Assembly: GCA_030432565.1 (NCBI GenBank)
Contig: JAUIGV010000002.1
Span: 158,082 to 222,081 of the forward strand
Length of the DNA: 64,000 nucleotides
From: Verrucomicrobiia bacterium
Lineage (GTDB): Bacteria > Verrucomicrobiota > Verrucomicrobiia > Verrucomicrobiales > Akkermansiaceae
Reading direction: 5' to 3'
In this document: one piece after another, positions 55,588-64,000 of the stretch
Layout: each line of letters opens with the position of its first letter
Position numbering within the stretch: position 1 is the stretch's first letter
Translations under genes and position numbers: made by a program
The notes under the pieces: model-generated
Databases searched by the model: none
What the model saw: only the letters and a program-made list of their open reading frames with translations
Told to the model about the DNA's origin: nothing

Positions 55588-55926
55588 ATGAAGAAAATCG
55601 TTACGATTGGTTTGGGGCTCGCGGCGAGTGGATTGTTTTTGAGTTGTGCGAAGTCCTTCAAGGGCATTCCGGAAGTGACTTCAAAGATGGCGATGGAGAA
55701 TGGGGTTAAGGAGTCTGACTTGGCCCGCGGTCGTGGGGTTTACATGGCGCATTGTGCGTCCTGCCACGAACGGATCCACCCGGGCGAGATTGATCCGGAG
55801 TTTTGGCGGGGGGTGACTCCTCACATGGCGGCAAAGGCAAAGCTATCCAATGTGGAGCAGACCCAGTTGCTGCGTTATGTGATGGCCGCTCATGCGGAAG
55901 TGCATGGGTTCGATCCCGAGCACTGA
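55588..55926 (+). CDS. Small c-type cytochrome lipoprotein
   Basis: 112 residues. Lipoprotein signal with lipobox FLSC (Cys20). The heme motif CASCH is near residue 56-60 in YMAHCASCHERIHPGEIDPE, and a Met ligand candidate lies in THMAAKAKLS or RYVMAAHAEV. Likely an electron carrier on the periplasmic face of a membrane. A good Shine-Dalgarno (CAGGGAG) precedes the ATG. It follows vanW and ends at a bidirectional terminator. Confidence 0.88.
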   Translation: MKKIVTIGLGLAASGLFLSCAKSFKGIPEVTSKMAMENGVKESDLARGRGVYMAHCASCHERIHPGEIDPEFWRGVTPHMAAKAKLSNVEQTQLLRYVMAAHAEVHGFDPEH

Positions 55927-55947
55927 AGAGCTGCGAATCTTACATTC

Positions 55948-55986
55948 AAAAAAAGCCCGGGCTTCTTGCGAAGCGCCGGGCTTTTT
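55948..55986. terminator. Bidirectional rho-independent terminator
   Basis: AAAAAGCCCGG and CCGGGCTTTTT arms with a GCTTCTTGCGAAGC inner hairpin, A and T runs on both sides. It separates the convergent cytochrome and protease genes and serves both. Confidence 0.9.
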
Positions 55987-56004
55987 GGGGAATGGTTTTC
56001 GGGC

Positions 56005-57432
56005 TTACTTGAAGCGGTAGAATCCGTCGGGATTATGCATGAGATACAGGTCCTTCGGATTACGACGTGGGAGAATCATGTAGGGATTTCCGTTGTCGTC
56101 GACTGCCGGAGTGAGGCCGTTCTCGATGGCTGCGCTGCGAGTGGTGGTGGGAACCACGGTTTTTGCGTCGGGGTTCTTGAGAAGGGCCGTCTCATGAATT
56201 CGGCTGACGACGTGGTCGGCCCATTTGAGTTTTACGGCATCGTCGCCAAACTCGGTCCAATCGCCGGAGACCGTTTTTTTATACATCATTTCGATGAACT
56301 CGTCAGAGGTGATCCCCATTTTTTCAGCAATAGGGTCGGCAAGGCGGGCCCACCATTTTTTGAGGTCTTCCACGTTCTCTTTTTGCTCGGTGAGGTTCAT
56401 GCTGGAGAACATGAAGCTCTGGCTGATCTGGTGGTGGAGAATGATGGCATTCGGATAGACGAATGACTTCTCGGCGAGGGTGGTGATGGTGGCGGCCATG
56501 GAGGCGGCAAAGGATTTTACAACCACGTAGACAGGAGCTTCGGATCCTTCCATGGCTTTGAGGATGCGATACCCAGCCATGACGGAGCCACCCGGGGAGT
56601 CATCAATGACGATGAAGATGGGCTTCTTCGGGTCCTTGTTGTTGAAGTAATTGATGCGGGTGGTGACGCGATCGGCGAGAGTTCCGGTGACGGGCCCGTT
56701 GAAGGGGATACGGCGGTCGGAGATGACGAGAGTGCCATCTTTTTTGAGTGGATTGTCAAGATAGAGGGGCTCGGCGTTGGCGTAGTCGTCGCGCTTGCTC
56801 TGGGTCTCGATTTCGCTGATCTCCGCCATGAGCTCGGAAGTTTTCATGGCTGACTCGGTTTGGAGAGTCTTGAGTTCGAATGAAAGTTTCTCGGCTTCCA
56901 GTTTGGCGAGCGTGGCCTCGCGGGTCAGCTCCTCTTTCTCGACCATGAACCTGGCGATAACGTCGGTCTTTTTCGAGTCCTGCTTGGCGGCGGCAAGTGC
57001 GATTTTCTCGGTCAGGAGTTCCTTCTCGAGCTTGAGGCGGGCGATTTCGGAGCGGAGTTCGACGGTCTCGTGCTTTGATTGCTCGGCGGCGAGAGCGTTG
57101 AGAATGGTCAGACGCTCGGTTTCGGCTTTCGCCTTGGCGAGTTCCTTGTCTTCTTTGCTTTTAGGCTCGGATTTTGGCTCGGCTGGCTTTTCCGTTTTCT
57201 CAGCGGGTTTGGTCTCGGCCGGAGGGGTGGGCTTGGCTTCCTCCTTCTTTGGGCGGGCCTTTGCCTTTTCCTTTTTCTGCTCTTTTTTCTTATCTTCGGC
57301 CTTCTTTTCTTTTTTAGGAGGCTTGGCGGTTTCCCCGGCTGCGGGCTTGGCAGTTTCGGCGGGCTTGTCGGCTGGGTCGGCAACTGCTGCGAGAGTGAGC
57401 GCAGCTGCCAGAGTTAGACTGGTTTTCAGCAT
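56005..57432 (-). CDS. Secreted ClpP-like serine protease with charged low-complexity region
   Basis: 475 residues. Signal peptide about 1-18. Residues about 19-110 are a Lys/Glu/Ala/Pro-rich repeat-like region, 110-215 a coiled-coil-like segment, and about 235-430 a ClpP/crotonase-fold protease: VIDDSPGGSVMAGYRILKAM, VVKSFAASMAATITTLAEKS (nucleophile Ser in AASMA) and NAIILHHQISQ (catalytic His). ClpP itself is cytoplasmic and lacks a signal peptide. Membership in an extracytoplasmic ClpP/SppA-like group is inferred. No Clp ATPase is adjacent; the domain may work alone or on a membrane partner. Confidence 0.82.
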   Translation of the reverse strand: MLKTSLTLAAALTLAAVADPADKPAETAKPAAGETAKPPKKEKKAEDKKKEQKKEKAKARPKKEEAKPTPPAETKPAEKTEKPAEPKSEPKSKEDKELAKAKAETERLTILNALAAEQSKHETVELRSEIARLKLEKELLTEKIALAAAKQDSKKTDVIARFMVEKEELTREATLAKLEAEKLSFELKTLQTESAMKTSELMAEISEIETQSKRDDYANAEPLYLDNPLKKDGTLVISDRRIPFNGPVTGTLADRVTTRINYFNNKDPKKPIFIVIDDSPGGSVMAGYRILKAMEGSEAPVYVVVKSFAASMAATITTLAEKSFVYPNAIILHHQISQSFMFSSMNLTEQKENVEDLKKWWARLADPIAEKMGITSDEFIEMMYKKTVSGDWTEFGDDAVKLKWADHVVSRIHETALLKNPDAKTVVPTTTRSAAIENGLTPAVDDNGNPYMILPRRNPKDLYLMHNPDGFYRFK

Positions 57433-57481
57433 GCAAAGATAACGACACCGGAAGGGCGGGTTATCAATCTTTTTCCAGGAA

Positions 57482-58366
57482 TCAGGAGGATTGGGCGGCG
57501 GCCCGCTTTGCCTTTTGTCGCCGGCTCATCAAAATGAAGAAAAGGATCATCGTGAGGATGAAAATGACGGCTCCAAGCGCGACCAATTGCTTGGCTTTGG
57601 TGGCCATGGCGTCGGACTCCTCCTTCACGCTCGGTGGCTTTGAATCAGGGGCATAGGAAAAAATGAGCGATTCTTCCCGAAGTTCGATCGAGGTGAGTTT
57701 GCGGAGGGTTTTGAGAAGCTCGGGAATGTTCTTGGGATCGTCTTCGGCCTTTTGTTCGAGTTCGCCGGATATCAGGAAACGTGAAATTCCGGAGAGAAGT
57801 TCTTCCGGGATTTCCCCTTTGCTGGGGGTGATTTCGGAGACGTTGAGGATGAGCTTTCCGTCGGTGAGCAAGGGGGTGCCGGTGAATGTTCCGTTGAGAT
57901 TGTTCTCGCGGGATTCGATACCGAGGGAGCTGCGCACGAAGCCGGGGAGTTTGCTGGTCGAATTGAAAGGGAGGTGGATGGTTCCACTGATGTTGGTGTC
58001 GGTGATTTTTTCGAAGTGGAATTGCCCGCGGTAGCTTTTGAGGACATCGAAGTGGGCGATGGCGAGGTTGAGATCTTGCGCGGAAAGTGCGAGTTCGGCG
58101 GCGCGTCCGTTATTGACCTCGTGATCGAAATGGCGGAGGCGGTTGACCAGCGAGTTGAATTCAGATTCGTGGGCTTTCGGGTCGGCCACGGGAGCGGGCC
58201 TGGCTTCTTCATCGGTGAAGGTTTTGTAGGCGTCGGTCTGTTTTTTGAGGAAGTAGGCCGCCGAACTGATGAGGACGAGGATGACGACGGCCATCACGAT
58301 AAGGATCAGGCAGCCCGCAAAAGGCGAGCGCGGGGCGTCTTTCTGAGCTTGGGCGGAATCTGGCAC
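57482..58366 (-). CDS. Two-helix membrane protein, function unknown
   Basis: 294 residues from a GTG start. One transmembrane helix near 19-40 and another near 260-282, with a large periplasmic part between them: GFVRSSLGIESRENNLNGTF, LLTDGKLILNVSEITPSKGE and IPEELLSGISRFLISGELEQ. C-terminus is basic (MSRRQKAKRAAAQSS). The beta-rich middle resembles a lipid- or peptide-binding domain, but no family is recognised. It is upstream of the ClpP-like gene by 49 bases on the same strand and may be its membrane partner. Confidence 0.65.
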   Translation of the reverse strand: MPDSAQAQKDAPRSPFAGCLILIVMAVVILVLISSAAYFLKKQTDAYKTFTDEEARPAPVADPKAHESEFNSLVNRLRHFDHEVNNGRAAELALSAQDLNLAIAHFDVLKSYRGQFHFEKITDTNISGTIHLPFNSTSKLPGFVRSSLGIESRENNLNGTFTGTPLLTDGKLILNVSEITPSKGEIPEELLSGISRFLISGELEQKAEDDPKNIPELLKTLRKLTSIELREESLIFSYAPDSKPPSVKEESDAMATKAKQLVALGAVIFILTMILFFILMSRRQKAKRAAAQSS

Positions 58367-58440
58367 GGGGGCGGTTTGGCATTTTGGCGGACTGAGATCA
58401 ATGGATTTGAGATTTCAAAATAGGAAACTAGGCTCAGCCC

Positions 58441-58968
58441 ATGGAGAGCGGGCGGGGGACCATCATTCGGCTGACCAAGTTGACCGATACCAGCTTGATT
58501 GTGCATTGGATGAGCGAGGGAGCAGGGTTGATCAAGACGGTGGCGAAGGGGGCGCGACGGGCGAAAAGCTCGTTCGCGGGCAGGTTGGATCTTTTTGTAG
58601 AGGCTGATTTCGAGTGGGGTCGGAGTAAAAAGGGGGAACTCCATCACCTGAAGGAGGTCTCGGTGGTGGATTATCGGGAAGGTCTGAGAACGAGTTATCG
58701 TGATGCGCTGGTGGCCGGGTATTTTGTCCAGTTGCTGGAAATGGTTCTGGAGCTGGATCATCCGGAGCCGGAGATGTGGGATCTTTTAAGGCGCGGTCTT
58801 CGGCATCTGGGTGAGGCGGGGGCCAGTCGCCGGGCCCTGTTTCACTTTGAGAGCGAAGTGGCCCGGATGCTGGGGCTTGGGAAAGGGGCACACCTTGGAA
58901 TTTTGCAAGTTTATGGCAAGCTTCCAAAAACAAGAGATCATTGCCTCGAACTTCTTCCCCAAAAGTGA
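58441..58968 (+). CDS. recO: DNA repair protein RecO
   Basis: 175 residues. N-terminal OB fold: TIIRLTKLTDTSLIVHWMSE, TVAKGARRAKSSFAGRLDLF (the RecO K-G-R-S block) and VEADFEWGRSKKGELHHL. The C-terminal helical part is short and has no zinc cysteines. RecO loads RecA with RecR in gap repair. The family is typically about 240 residues, so this is a compact version, as seen in some Verrucomicrobiota. A single gene, divergent from the membrane protein. Confidence 0.82.
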   Translation: MESGRGTIIRLTKLTDTSLIVHWMSEGAGLIKTVAKGARRAKSSFAGRLDLFVEADFEWGRSKKGELHHLKEVSVVDYREGLRTSYRDALVAGYFVQLLEMVLELDHPEPEMWDLLRRGLRHLGEAGASRRALFHFESEVARMLGLGKGAHLGILQVYGKLPKTRDHCLELLPQK

Positions 58969-59006
58969 GAGAACTTTCGGGTCATCCGCGTTTTTGAGAT
59001 CACACC

Positions 59007-59894
59007 ATGTCGACTATTTCCAAATCCTCCCTCGCCAAGCTGGAAAAGCTTCTTGGTAAATCGCTTGAAGATGCCTCGGATGAGGATCTTCGCGGGTTGG
59101 CCGATGAATTGGTAGAGAAGGCAAGGGCGGGTCTTGAGACGGATCTTTTGTCGAAAGGGGACTTGGTTGAAGGTCTTGAACTTCGTGGCCAGTTGCACCG
59201 GTATCTGGGGGATTTTGAGAAGGCGCGCGATGACTATGCCGAGGCGCTCGCTCTTCTGGAGGACGCCCGGGATGTGGACGAGGTTGTGGGCCGGATTTGT
59301 GCGGGCCTGGCAGTTTCGTATGACTTGAATGGTGAGAGTTTTAAGGCGAAGTCTTATTACAAGGGCGCCATTAAGACCCTCCGCGGGCTGGACCCGGTCC
59401 CGGTGGTTGATGTCGCCGATCTGAATAACAATCTCGCTTTCATTTATGAGGCCGAGGAGAAGTACGACAAAGCAGAGACCTGCTTCCTTGATTCGTTAAA
59501 GTCCTGCTATGAGGAACTGGGACCCAATCACCGGGAGACCGCTGTTTTCTACAATAATTTGGGTAGTTTTTACTTCAAGCTGGAGCATGATGAGCAGGCT
59601 GGAAAGATGCACGAAGAGGCTCTCAAGGCGCGTGTAAACTTGTTTGGCGAGTCGCACATTGAGACGGCGCAGAGTTACGCAAACCTCGCCCTGGTGTCGG
59701 TACGAAGCGGGGAGGTTGCCGAAGGTTTGGCCCATTTTGAAAGGGCGTTGGCGGGATTCGAAACAGACCTGGATGCCTCGGGTTACGACTATGAAATTGT
59801 GGCGGCCAATTACCGTGACGTCCTCGAATCGATGAAGGATAAGAAGGCGGTTAAAGCTCTCAATCGGAGACTTGCGGAAAACGGCTTTTCCTAG
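59007..59894 (+). CDS. Tetratricopeptide-repeat protein
   Basis: 295 residues, no signal peptide. At least five TPR units: ELRGQLHRYLGDFEKARDDY, GLAVSYDLNGESFKAKSYYK, NNLAFIYEAEEKYDKAETCF, NNLGSFYFKLEHDEQAGKMH and ANLALVSVRSGEVAEGLAHF. A protein-protein scaffold of unknown partners. Starts 38 bases after recO and may be co-transcribed. The stop overlaps the convergent gene by four bases. Confidence 0.88.
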   Translation: MSTISKSSLAKLEKLLGKSLEDASDEDLRGLADELVEKARAGLETDLLSKGDLVEGLELRGQLHRYLGDFEKARDDYAEALALLEDARDVDEVVGRICAGLAVSYDLNGESFKAKSYYKGAIKTLRGLDPVPVVDVADLNNNLAFIYEAEEKYDKAETCFLDSLKSCYEELGPNHRETAVFYNNLGSFYFKLEHDEQAGKMHEEALKARVNLFGESHIETAQSYANLALVSVRSGEVAEGLAHFERALAGFETDLDASGYDYEIVAANYRDVLESMKDKKAVKALNRRLAENGFS

Positions 59895-60676
59895 TTGCCG
59901 CCGGAAATTCTGGTGGGCCATTTCTGGCCGACAAGCCAACCGTGGATGACCTCGGGGTTACGAGTGAGGTTGCCAATGACACGATAGTTGGACCGTTGAA
60001 GACTTCCGGCATTTTTGCGATCTTCATCGACGACACAATAGGGATGGGCTCCGGATGAGTGGATGAAGCGAATGCCGCCGGATTCGGGAATGACCAGAAA
60101 GGCGACGTGGTTGTCGAGGCCGACGATGTGGATGCCCGGGCCCCGCTCCCTGGCTTCATCGACGAAGGTGTCGTAGTTTTGACCGGCTCGAATGGTCATC
60201 ATTTTGTTGGGCATGAAGGTGCCGATGATTCGTTGCGAGGGTTGCTGGGCCAGGCGGATACGCTCGACCTCAAACCCGGCATCGCGAAGGATGGTGGAGA
60301 CAAAATATCCGCAGGCAATCTTTCCGGAACCCGGAGTTTCGCAGATGCCATTAAAGTCCCAGGGCGTTCCCAGCCAACAGCGCATCATCTCCGGGAGCAG
60401 TTCCTCGAGGGTGCGTTGGCTTTCGGTGACAACATCTGAAATTTCACGGGCGGTGCGGGCCCGGGAATATTGTTTGGCGAGATCGAGGCGCCTTCCTTCC
60501 AGTTCGGAAATGAGTTGCTGGTAGCGCTCGGGATCCGGCTTGGGAATCTCCCGGGCAGGGGGTTCCCGGGTGAAGTGCTGCTGGTAAAAATTGAGGAGCG
60601 GATCACGGTAAACCCACCCTGCGTAGGCGCTGCCTGCCAGAATGAGGAAAATGAAAAGCCGCCTCAGTTTTTTCAT
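59891..60676 (-). CDS. Membrane-anchored NlpC/P60-like hydrolase
   Basis: 261 residues with a signal anchor at about 6-22. The catalytic-looking block is GTPWDFNGICETPGSGKIAC then GYFVSTILRDAGF, with a candidate Cys (ACGYFV) and a His later in LDNHVAFLVIPESGG and HPYCVVDE. The Cys-His spacing fits a papain-like (NlpC/P60 or amidase) fold. A coiled stretch at about 45-90 precedes it. Substrate possibly peptidoglycan peptides. Confidence in the exact class is moderate. Confidence 0.62.
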   Translation of the reverse strand: MKKLRRLFIFLILAGSAYAGWVYRDPLLNFYQQHFTREPPAREIPKPDPERYQQLISELEGRRLDLAKQYSRARTAREISDVVTESQRTLEELLPEMMRCWLGTPWDFNGICETPGSGKIACGYFVSTILRDAGFEVERIRLAQQPSQRIIGTFMPNKMMTIRAGQNYDTFVDEARERGPGIHIVGLDNHVAFLVIPESGGIRFIHSSGAHPYCVVDEDRKNAGSLQRSNYRVIGNLTRNPEVIHGWLVGQKWPTRISGGN

Positions 60677-60710
60677 TGGAGTGTCGTTACATTAAACGAC
60701 ACCAAATGAT

Positions 60711-62735
60711 TCACCATTCAAACTTTACGGAAAGAGTGGCATTCCGGCCGGGCATATTCTGGCCGGATCCGTGGATGCGGTAGTCTTCGTCGGTGAGGTT
60801 TTCGAGAGCGAGGTTGAGCTGAAGGGCCTCCGAAACCTGCCAACCACCGTAAAGTGACGCGACGGCATATCCGGGGGTGCCGTTGACGGGGATACGCTGG
60901 GTATCGCTGGCGGCGAGTATGGAAAGGTTGTCCTGACGAGCGGCGGCCTGGACGCGTCCGGAAATCCAGTAATCGCCGGAAGTTTCGGTCCAGCGGAGAT
61001 CGATGGCTCCGTTGAGGGGATTGAGGCGGCGAATGGTGTCGGTGACGCCGCCTTGCTTTTGCTCGCCATCCTGCCACGAGGCGTGCGCGAGAAGTCTCCA
61101 TTGCGGGTGGAATTTCCAGGTGGCCTGACCTTCAAAGCCATAGATGAAGCCGTCCGAGCCATTGGTGGTGGCCAGGCCGCCCATCCCGTCGTCGACACGG
61201 ACGATGCCATCGTCGATGAAGGTGTAGTAACCGGAGAGCTCGAGGGAAAAGTCTCCATCGTGAAAACGGGTTCCGAGTTCGGTGGTCAGGTATTTTTCAG
61301 AGTCAACATCGGGCGAGCCGTTTTCGTCGAGTCCGTTGAGAGAGAATTGGCTGCCGGTTAGATCGTCGAGGTTGGGGGCGCGGAAGGCTTGGGAAGCTCC
61401 TCCGAAAACGGTCCAGGAGGCGTCGACTTCGTACTGCCCGCGGAGTGAGAGGGCGAGGTTGTCCCAGGAGCCGTCACCGGGTTGATCGACGGCGGCTCCG
61501 TCGGGGCGGTAGCCATCCCACTGGGCATCGATGTAGGTGAAGCGGGCTCCGGCATCGTAGGTGAATCGCTGCCCGATGGTGCCGGTGTAGTTGGCGAAGA
61601 TGCCGAGGGAGTCGTAAGTGGCGTCGTCGGCGATGGGGCGATTGGAGGGGCGTGGAATGCCGTTGCGGAATCCCCGGGAGTCGACTTGGTCGTGATAGTA
61701 ATCGGCTCCCCACACGAGGTTTCCGGTTTCGGCCTGGAAGCTCAGGCCGAAGGTGTCGATATCGAGGACGCGGGTGTCGGAACGCCCCGACCCTCGAACG
61801 CGGGACTCGGAATCCTGGGTGCGTTGGAAGGAAACGGTGGCCTGATAGCGATCGACCCAGGAGAGATTGGCGTCGGTGTCCTCGAAACGCAGGTAGGTGA
61901 GCGAGCGTTCCTGGTCATAGTCGCGTGCGAGGTCGGTGCCGGCGGTGGTGAAGGAACGTCCGTGGGTCCAACCGGGGTTGTTGATGGTGTTGTGCCAGCG
62001 CGAGATATCGTCCTGATCGAGGTAGGAGTGGGCTAGAGTGAAGGTTTGGGACGGCGAAAAGGCGTATTCGAATTTCAGGTCGTGGCCGAGTTGCGAGTAG
62101 CCGGTTCCGCGCATCGTTCCGAGGGCGGAGTCGCGAATGTCTCCAATTTCGCTGGCGGAGTATCCCAGCATGAGGCCCCATTTTCCACCGACGCCGAGTC
62201 GTTGCTCAAGACGGCCGAGGTGGGATTCGGAGTTGGTATCAAAGCGGTAGTAGGTGGCTCCCCCGGAAAAGAAGCCATCCTCATTACGAAAGCCGGAGGA
62301 TTTGGAAAGCGTGTTCACGGTTCCGCCGATGGCGTCGGAACCAAAGAGAACGGAGCCTTGTGATTTGATGAGCTCGAGGCGCTCGATGGCCTGGGCATCG
62401 AGAGTGTTCCAATATTGCACGGGGCCACTGCGCCAGGTGGAGTTATTGAGGCGAATGCCGTCCTGCAGGAGGAGGTTTTGGCGCCCGGTAAATCCGCGAA
62501 TGTAGGGGGATCCGTGGCCGGTCGTGGTTTGCTGGACGAGGACTCCGGGAGTGTTGAGGAAAGCCTGGGGGAGAGTGCGGGTGGCGTTTTCGAGGAGATC
62601 TTCGGCGGTCAGAATCTCGAGAGTGTAAGGAACGTCCTGGGTTTCTTCGGTGCTGCGATTTGCGGTCACGACAACTTCCGGAAGGGTTTCCTGGGCGGTG
62701 ATCGAAAGGGGGAGCAAGAATAGGGTGAGTTTCAT
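60711..62735 (-). CDS. TonB-dependent outer-membrane receptor
   Basis: 674 residues. Signal peptide about 1-15, TonB box LPEVVVTANR near 18-27, plug domain (LPQAFLNTPGVLVQQTTTGH, PYIRGFTGRQNLLLQDGIRL, LELIKSQGSVLFGSDAIGGT) and a C-terminal barrel ending SVKFEW. Similar to siderophore/haem-type receptors by plug motifs, but no leader riboswitch or Fur box was seen, so the ligand is open. ATG at 62735; the frame upstream is non-coding and includes the khpA terminator. Confidence 0.92.
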   Translation of the reverse strand: MKLTLFLLPLSITAQETLPEVVVTANRSTEETQDVPYTLEILTAEDLLENATRTLPQAFLNTPGVLVQQTTTGHGSPYIRGFTGRQNLLLQDGIRLNNSTWRSGPVQYWNTLDAQAIERLELIKSQGSVLFGSDAIGGTVNTLSKSSGFRNEDGFFSGGATYYRFDTNSESHLGRLEQRLGVGGKWGLMLGYSASEIGDIRDSALGTMRGTGYSQLGHDLKFEYAFSPSQTFTLAHSYLDQDDISRWHNTINNPGWTHGRSFTTAGTDLARDYDQERSLTYLRFEDTDANLSWVDRYQATVSFQRTQDSESRVRGSGRSDTRVLDIDTFGLSFQAETGNLVWGADYYHDQVDSRGFRNGIPRPSNRPIADDATYDSLGIFANYTGTIGQRFTYDAGARFTYIDAQWDGYRPDGAAVDQPGDGSWDNLALSLRGQYEVDASWTVFGGASQAFRAPNLDDLTGSQFSLNGLDENGSPDVDSEKYLTTELGTRFHDGDFSLELSGYYTFIDDGIVRVDDGMGGLATTNGSDGFIYGFEGQATWKFHPQWRLLAHASWQDGEQKQGGVTDTIRRLNPLNGAIDLRWTETSGDYWISGRVQAAARQDNLSILAASDTQRIPVNGTPGYAVASLYGGWQVSEALQLNLALENLTDEDYRIHGSGQNMPGRNATLSVKFEW

Positions 62736-62778
62736 AAGCGTGCTGTCCGGGAACGTATGGATCATGATTTTGTTAGAC

Positions 62779-62817
62779 AAAAAAACCCGCGATGGCGGCT
62801 TTGCCGTGCGGGTTTTT
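62779..62817 (-). terminator. Rho-independent terminator of khpA
   Basis: AAAAACCCGC and GCGGGTTTTT arms with GATGGCGGCTTTGCC between, A and T runs on both sides. It lies 25 bases after the khpA stop and 44 bases before the TonB receptor start. Confidence 0.85.
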
Positions 62818-62841
62818 GAAGAGTTGGGTCTGAATGGGGGG

Positions 62842-63147
62842 CTACTCCATGGCCTTGGCCTCGATGGCGGCCGTGTATTGGCGCTCTTCCTCGTGGGAAT
62901 GAATGCGAAGATTGACTTGAACTCCTTCGCGCTCGGCGGCCGCTTTGACGAGGCTTCGGATGGTGGAGGCGGTAAAACCCTGTCGGCCGATCAGCGTGGC
63001 AACGTCAGGCTGACTGAGGACGAGGCGGAAGTTCACCTTGTTCTCACCGGAGTGCCCGATGCGAAGCTCGGCCAGCTTGGGGTCCTTGATGAACTGAAGG
63101 GCGATGTATTGGATGAAGTCCTTAATTTGGGCGGTGATCTTTTCCAT
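62842..63147 (-). CDS. khpA: KhpA-like KH-domain RNA-binding protein
   Basis: 101 residues with one KH domain. VLSQPDVATLIGRQGFTAST has the GxxG loop as GRQG, needed for RNA binding, and KDFIQYIALQFIKDPKLAEL forms the first helices. KhpA partners with KhpB in RNA control of cell division in other bacteria. Slightly longer than usual (75-80 residues) at the C-terminus. Followed by its own terminator. Confidence 0.88.
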   Translation of the reverse strand: MEKITAQIKDFIQYIALQFIKDPKLAELRIGHSGENKVNFRLVLSQPDVATLIGRQGFTASTIRSLVKAAAEREGVQVNLRIHSHEEERQYTAAIEAKAME

Positions 63148-63216
63148 GGCGTAAGGTTTTGCAGGAGTCTGTCCTGAGCAAGGGGGAATGAGAAGGAATA
63201 TTTACGGGAGCGGGAA

Positions 63217-63834
63217 TCAATTTGATTGGTTCAAGGATTCCAGCTCCGTAGCGATTTTGTGGCGTGCCGGTTTCTCGTAAAGTTCGCGACTTGCTGACAG
63301 GGCAAAGATGAAAGGACGATCGAGGAAGCTTTTTAGAACGGCCGAGCGCCCGGTGTGGTATGCGTTTTCCCCAACCCAGGCATATTCCGAGCGGATGGCC
63401 CTGGCGTATTTGCGGTAGCTTGGGTCATCGCTTCCCAAAATGCTCAGATCAATGTCGCACAGGAGCTTTGCGTCATCGGAGGGAGGTTCTTCCTGATGTT
63501 TTGTCGCCAGGATGAGTTCGGCAACAGATTGGGACCAGGTGGTGTTTTCGAGAAAAGTGGCAGCCATTTGGGCACTTTTTTCTTCATTGTCGTGGGCACG
63601 GGGATCGTAGATGGCGTCGTGAAACCAGATCGCGAGTTCCACTGCGATGGGATCCCGCGCCTCGCTTTTTCGTGCGAGCAACTTGTCTAGACAGTCACCG
63701 AGGTGGTCCAGATTGTGATAAGCAAGGCCGTTTCCGGCATAGCAATTGATGATTTTTTCCCCCTCGGCGATATCGTCCAGTCCGGCTGTTTGACATAAAA
63801 GGGCCCATCGTTGGAAGAGAGAGATCGAGGGCAT
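63217..63834 (-). CDS. HD-domain metal-dependent phosphohydrolase
   Basis: 205 residues. YHNLDHLGDCLDKL (first metal His), ELAIWFHDAIYDPRAHDNEE (HD motif), LILATKHQE and DIDLSILGSDDPSYRKYARA match the COG4339 group of predicted HD hydrolases. Substrate unknown. The gene starts 7 bases before the outer-membrane protein ends, probably the same transcription unit or a close follow-up. Confidence 0.9.
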   Translation of the reverse strand: MPSISLFQRWALLCQTAGLDDIAEGEKIINCYAGNGLAYHNLDHLGDCLDKLLARKSEARDPIAVELAIWFHDAIYDPRAHDNEEKSAQMAATFLENTTWSQSVAELILATKHQEEPPSDDAKLLCDIDLSILGSDDPSYRKYARAIRSEYAWVGENAYHTGRSAVLKSFLDRPFIFALSASRELYEKPARHKIATELESLNQSN

Positions 63835-63840
63835 TCTTTG

Positions 63841-64000
63841 CTAAAATTTCACCGCGATACCCGTGGTGAGGGTTGAGTCGGCCGATTCGCGGGTCGCGGC
63901 AGGGGTGTTATCCTTGGTCCATGCAAAGGCGACCCGCCACGCCAAATTGGGGGTGATGTCGGTATCAAGATTCGCGCCAGCCGAGAGGATGTAGTTTTGA
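63841..64000 (-). CDS. Outer-membrane beta-barrel protein, C-terminal end only
   Basis: The last 52 codons before the TAG at 63841 read NYILSAGANLDTDITPNLAW, then RVAFAWTKDNTPAATRES and end TTGIAVKF. Alternating hydrophobic strands and a terminal Phe are typical of an outer-membrane barrel inserted by BamA. The rest lies outside the window, so the family cannot be fixed. Confidence 0.7.
   Translation of the reverse strand, partial: QNYILSAGANLDTDITPNLAWRVAFAWTKDNTPAATRESADSTLTTGIAVKF

Overview
The window looks like chromosomal DNA of a Verrucomicrobiota bacterium, most likely Verrucomicrobiales. This is inferred from gene content, not from a computed placement: a secreted FGly sulfatase, a Tat-type DUF1501 protein, a secreted GH16 glucanase, TonB-dependent receptors, YdcF, a DUF455/ATP-grasp protein, and many secreted proteins typical of that phylum. 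The cell plan is clearly Gram-negative. No rRNA, CRISPR array or intact prophage is visible. There is one tRNA (Ser-UGA). Genes are mostly single or in short, tightly packed operons on both strands.

Layout. 1-2.0 kb: start of fabD, glycerate kinase, small membrane protein. 2.1-4.5 kb: BLUF blue-light sensor, a decayed heme-protein gene, SixA-type phosphatase coupled to a sulfatase (to 6.2 kb). 6.2-11.1 kb: accessory DNA with four copies of one intergenic repeat, transposase relics, a secreted serpin, a truncated IS3 orfA, and tRNA-Ser flanked by gene fragments. 11.1-16.5 kb: minus-strand cluster with EboE- and EboB-like proteins, a DUF455/ATP-grasp fusion and small partners. 16.6-21.6 kb: plus-strand run starting with an MsrA whose catalytic cysteine codon is UGA (a probable selenoprotein), then an M29 aminopeptidase, hisD and two TPM-like proteins. 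21.7-28.2 kb: DUF1501, DsbD-N-like protein, LysM lipoprotein, a Fur-box-like palindrome, dps, and a cobalamin riboswitch controlling a BtuB-like receptor. 28.2-42.0 kb: argB, methyltransferase/FAD oxidoreductase pair, a DHPS-RibD_C fusion coupled to an SDR, YhaM-type nuclease, gamma carbonic anhydrase, GH16, alcohol dehydrogenase and a secreted TIM-barrel protein. 42-48.7 kb: repeat-rich accessory zone with a Vsr fragment, HNH nuclease, RQC-domain protein, nucleotidyltransferase pair, MpaB-like oxygenase and a REP-associated transposase. 48.7-54.4 kb: acnA and acnB side by side. 54.5-64 kb: VanW, a cytochrome c lipoprotein, a secreted ClpP-like protease, recO, TPR protein, TonB receptor, khpA, HD hydrolase and the end of an outer-membrane protein.

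The two most notable points are the selenocysteine MsrA, with an in-frame UGA at codon 56 followed by a plausible bacterial SECIS hairpin, and the repeated use of palindromic intergenic repeats as gene ends. Five genes take their stop codons inside repeat copies and a sixth stop abuts one. The DHPS-RibD_C-SDR operon and the Ebo-like cluster are good candidates for undescribed metabolic variants.
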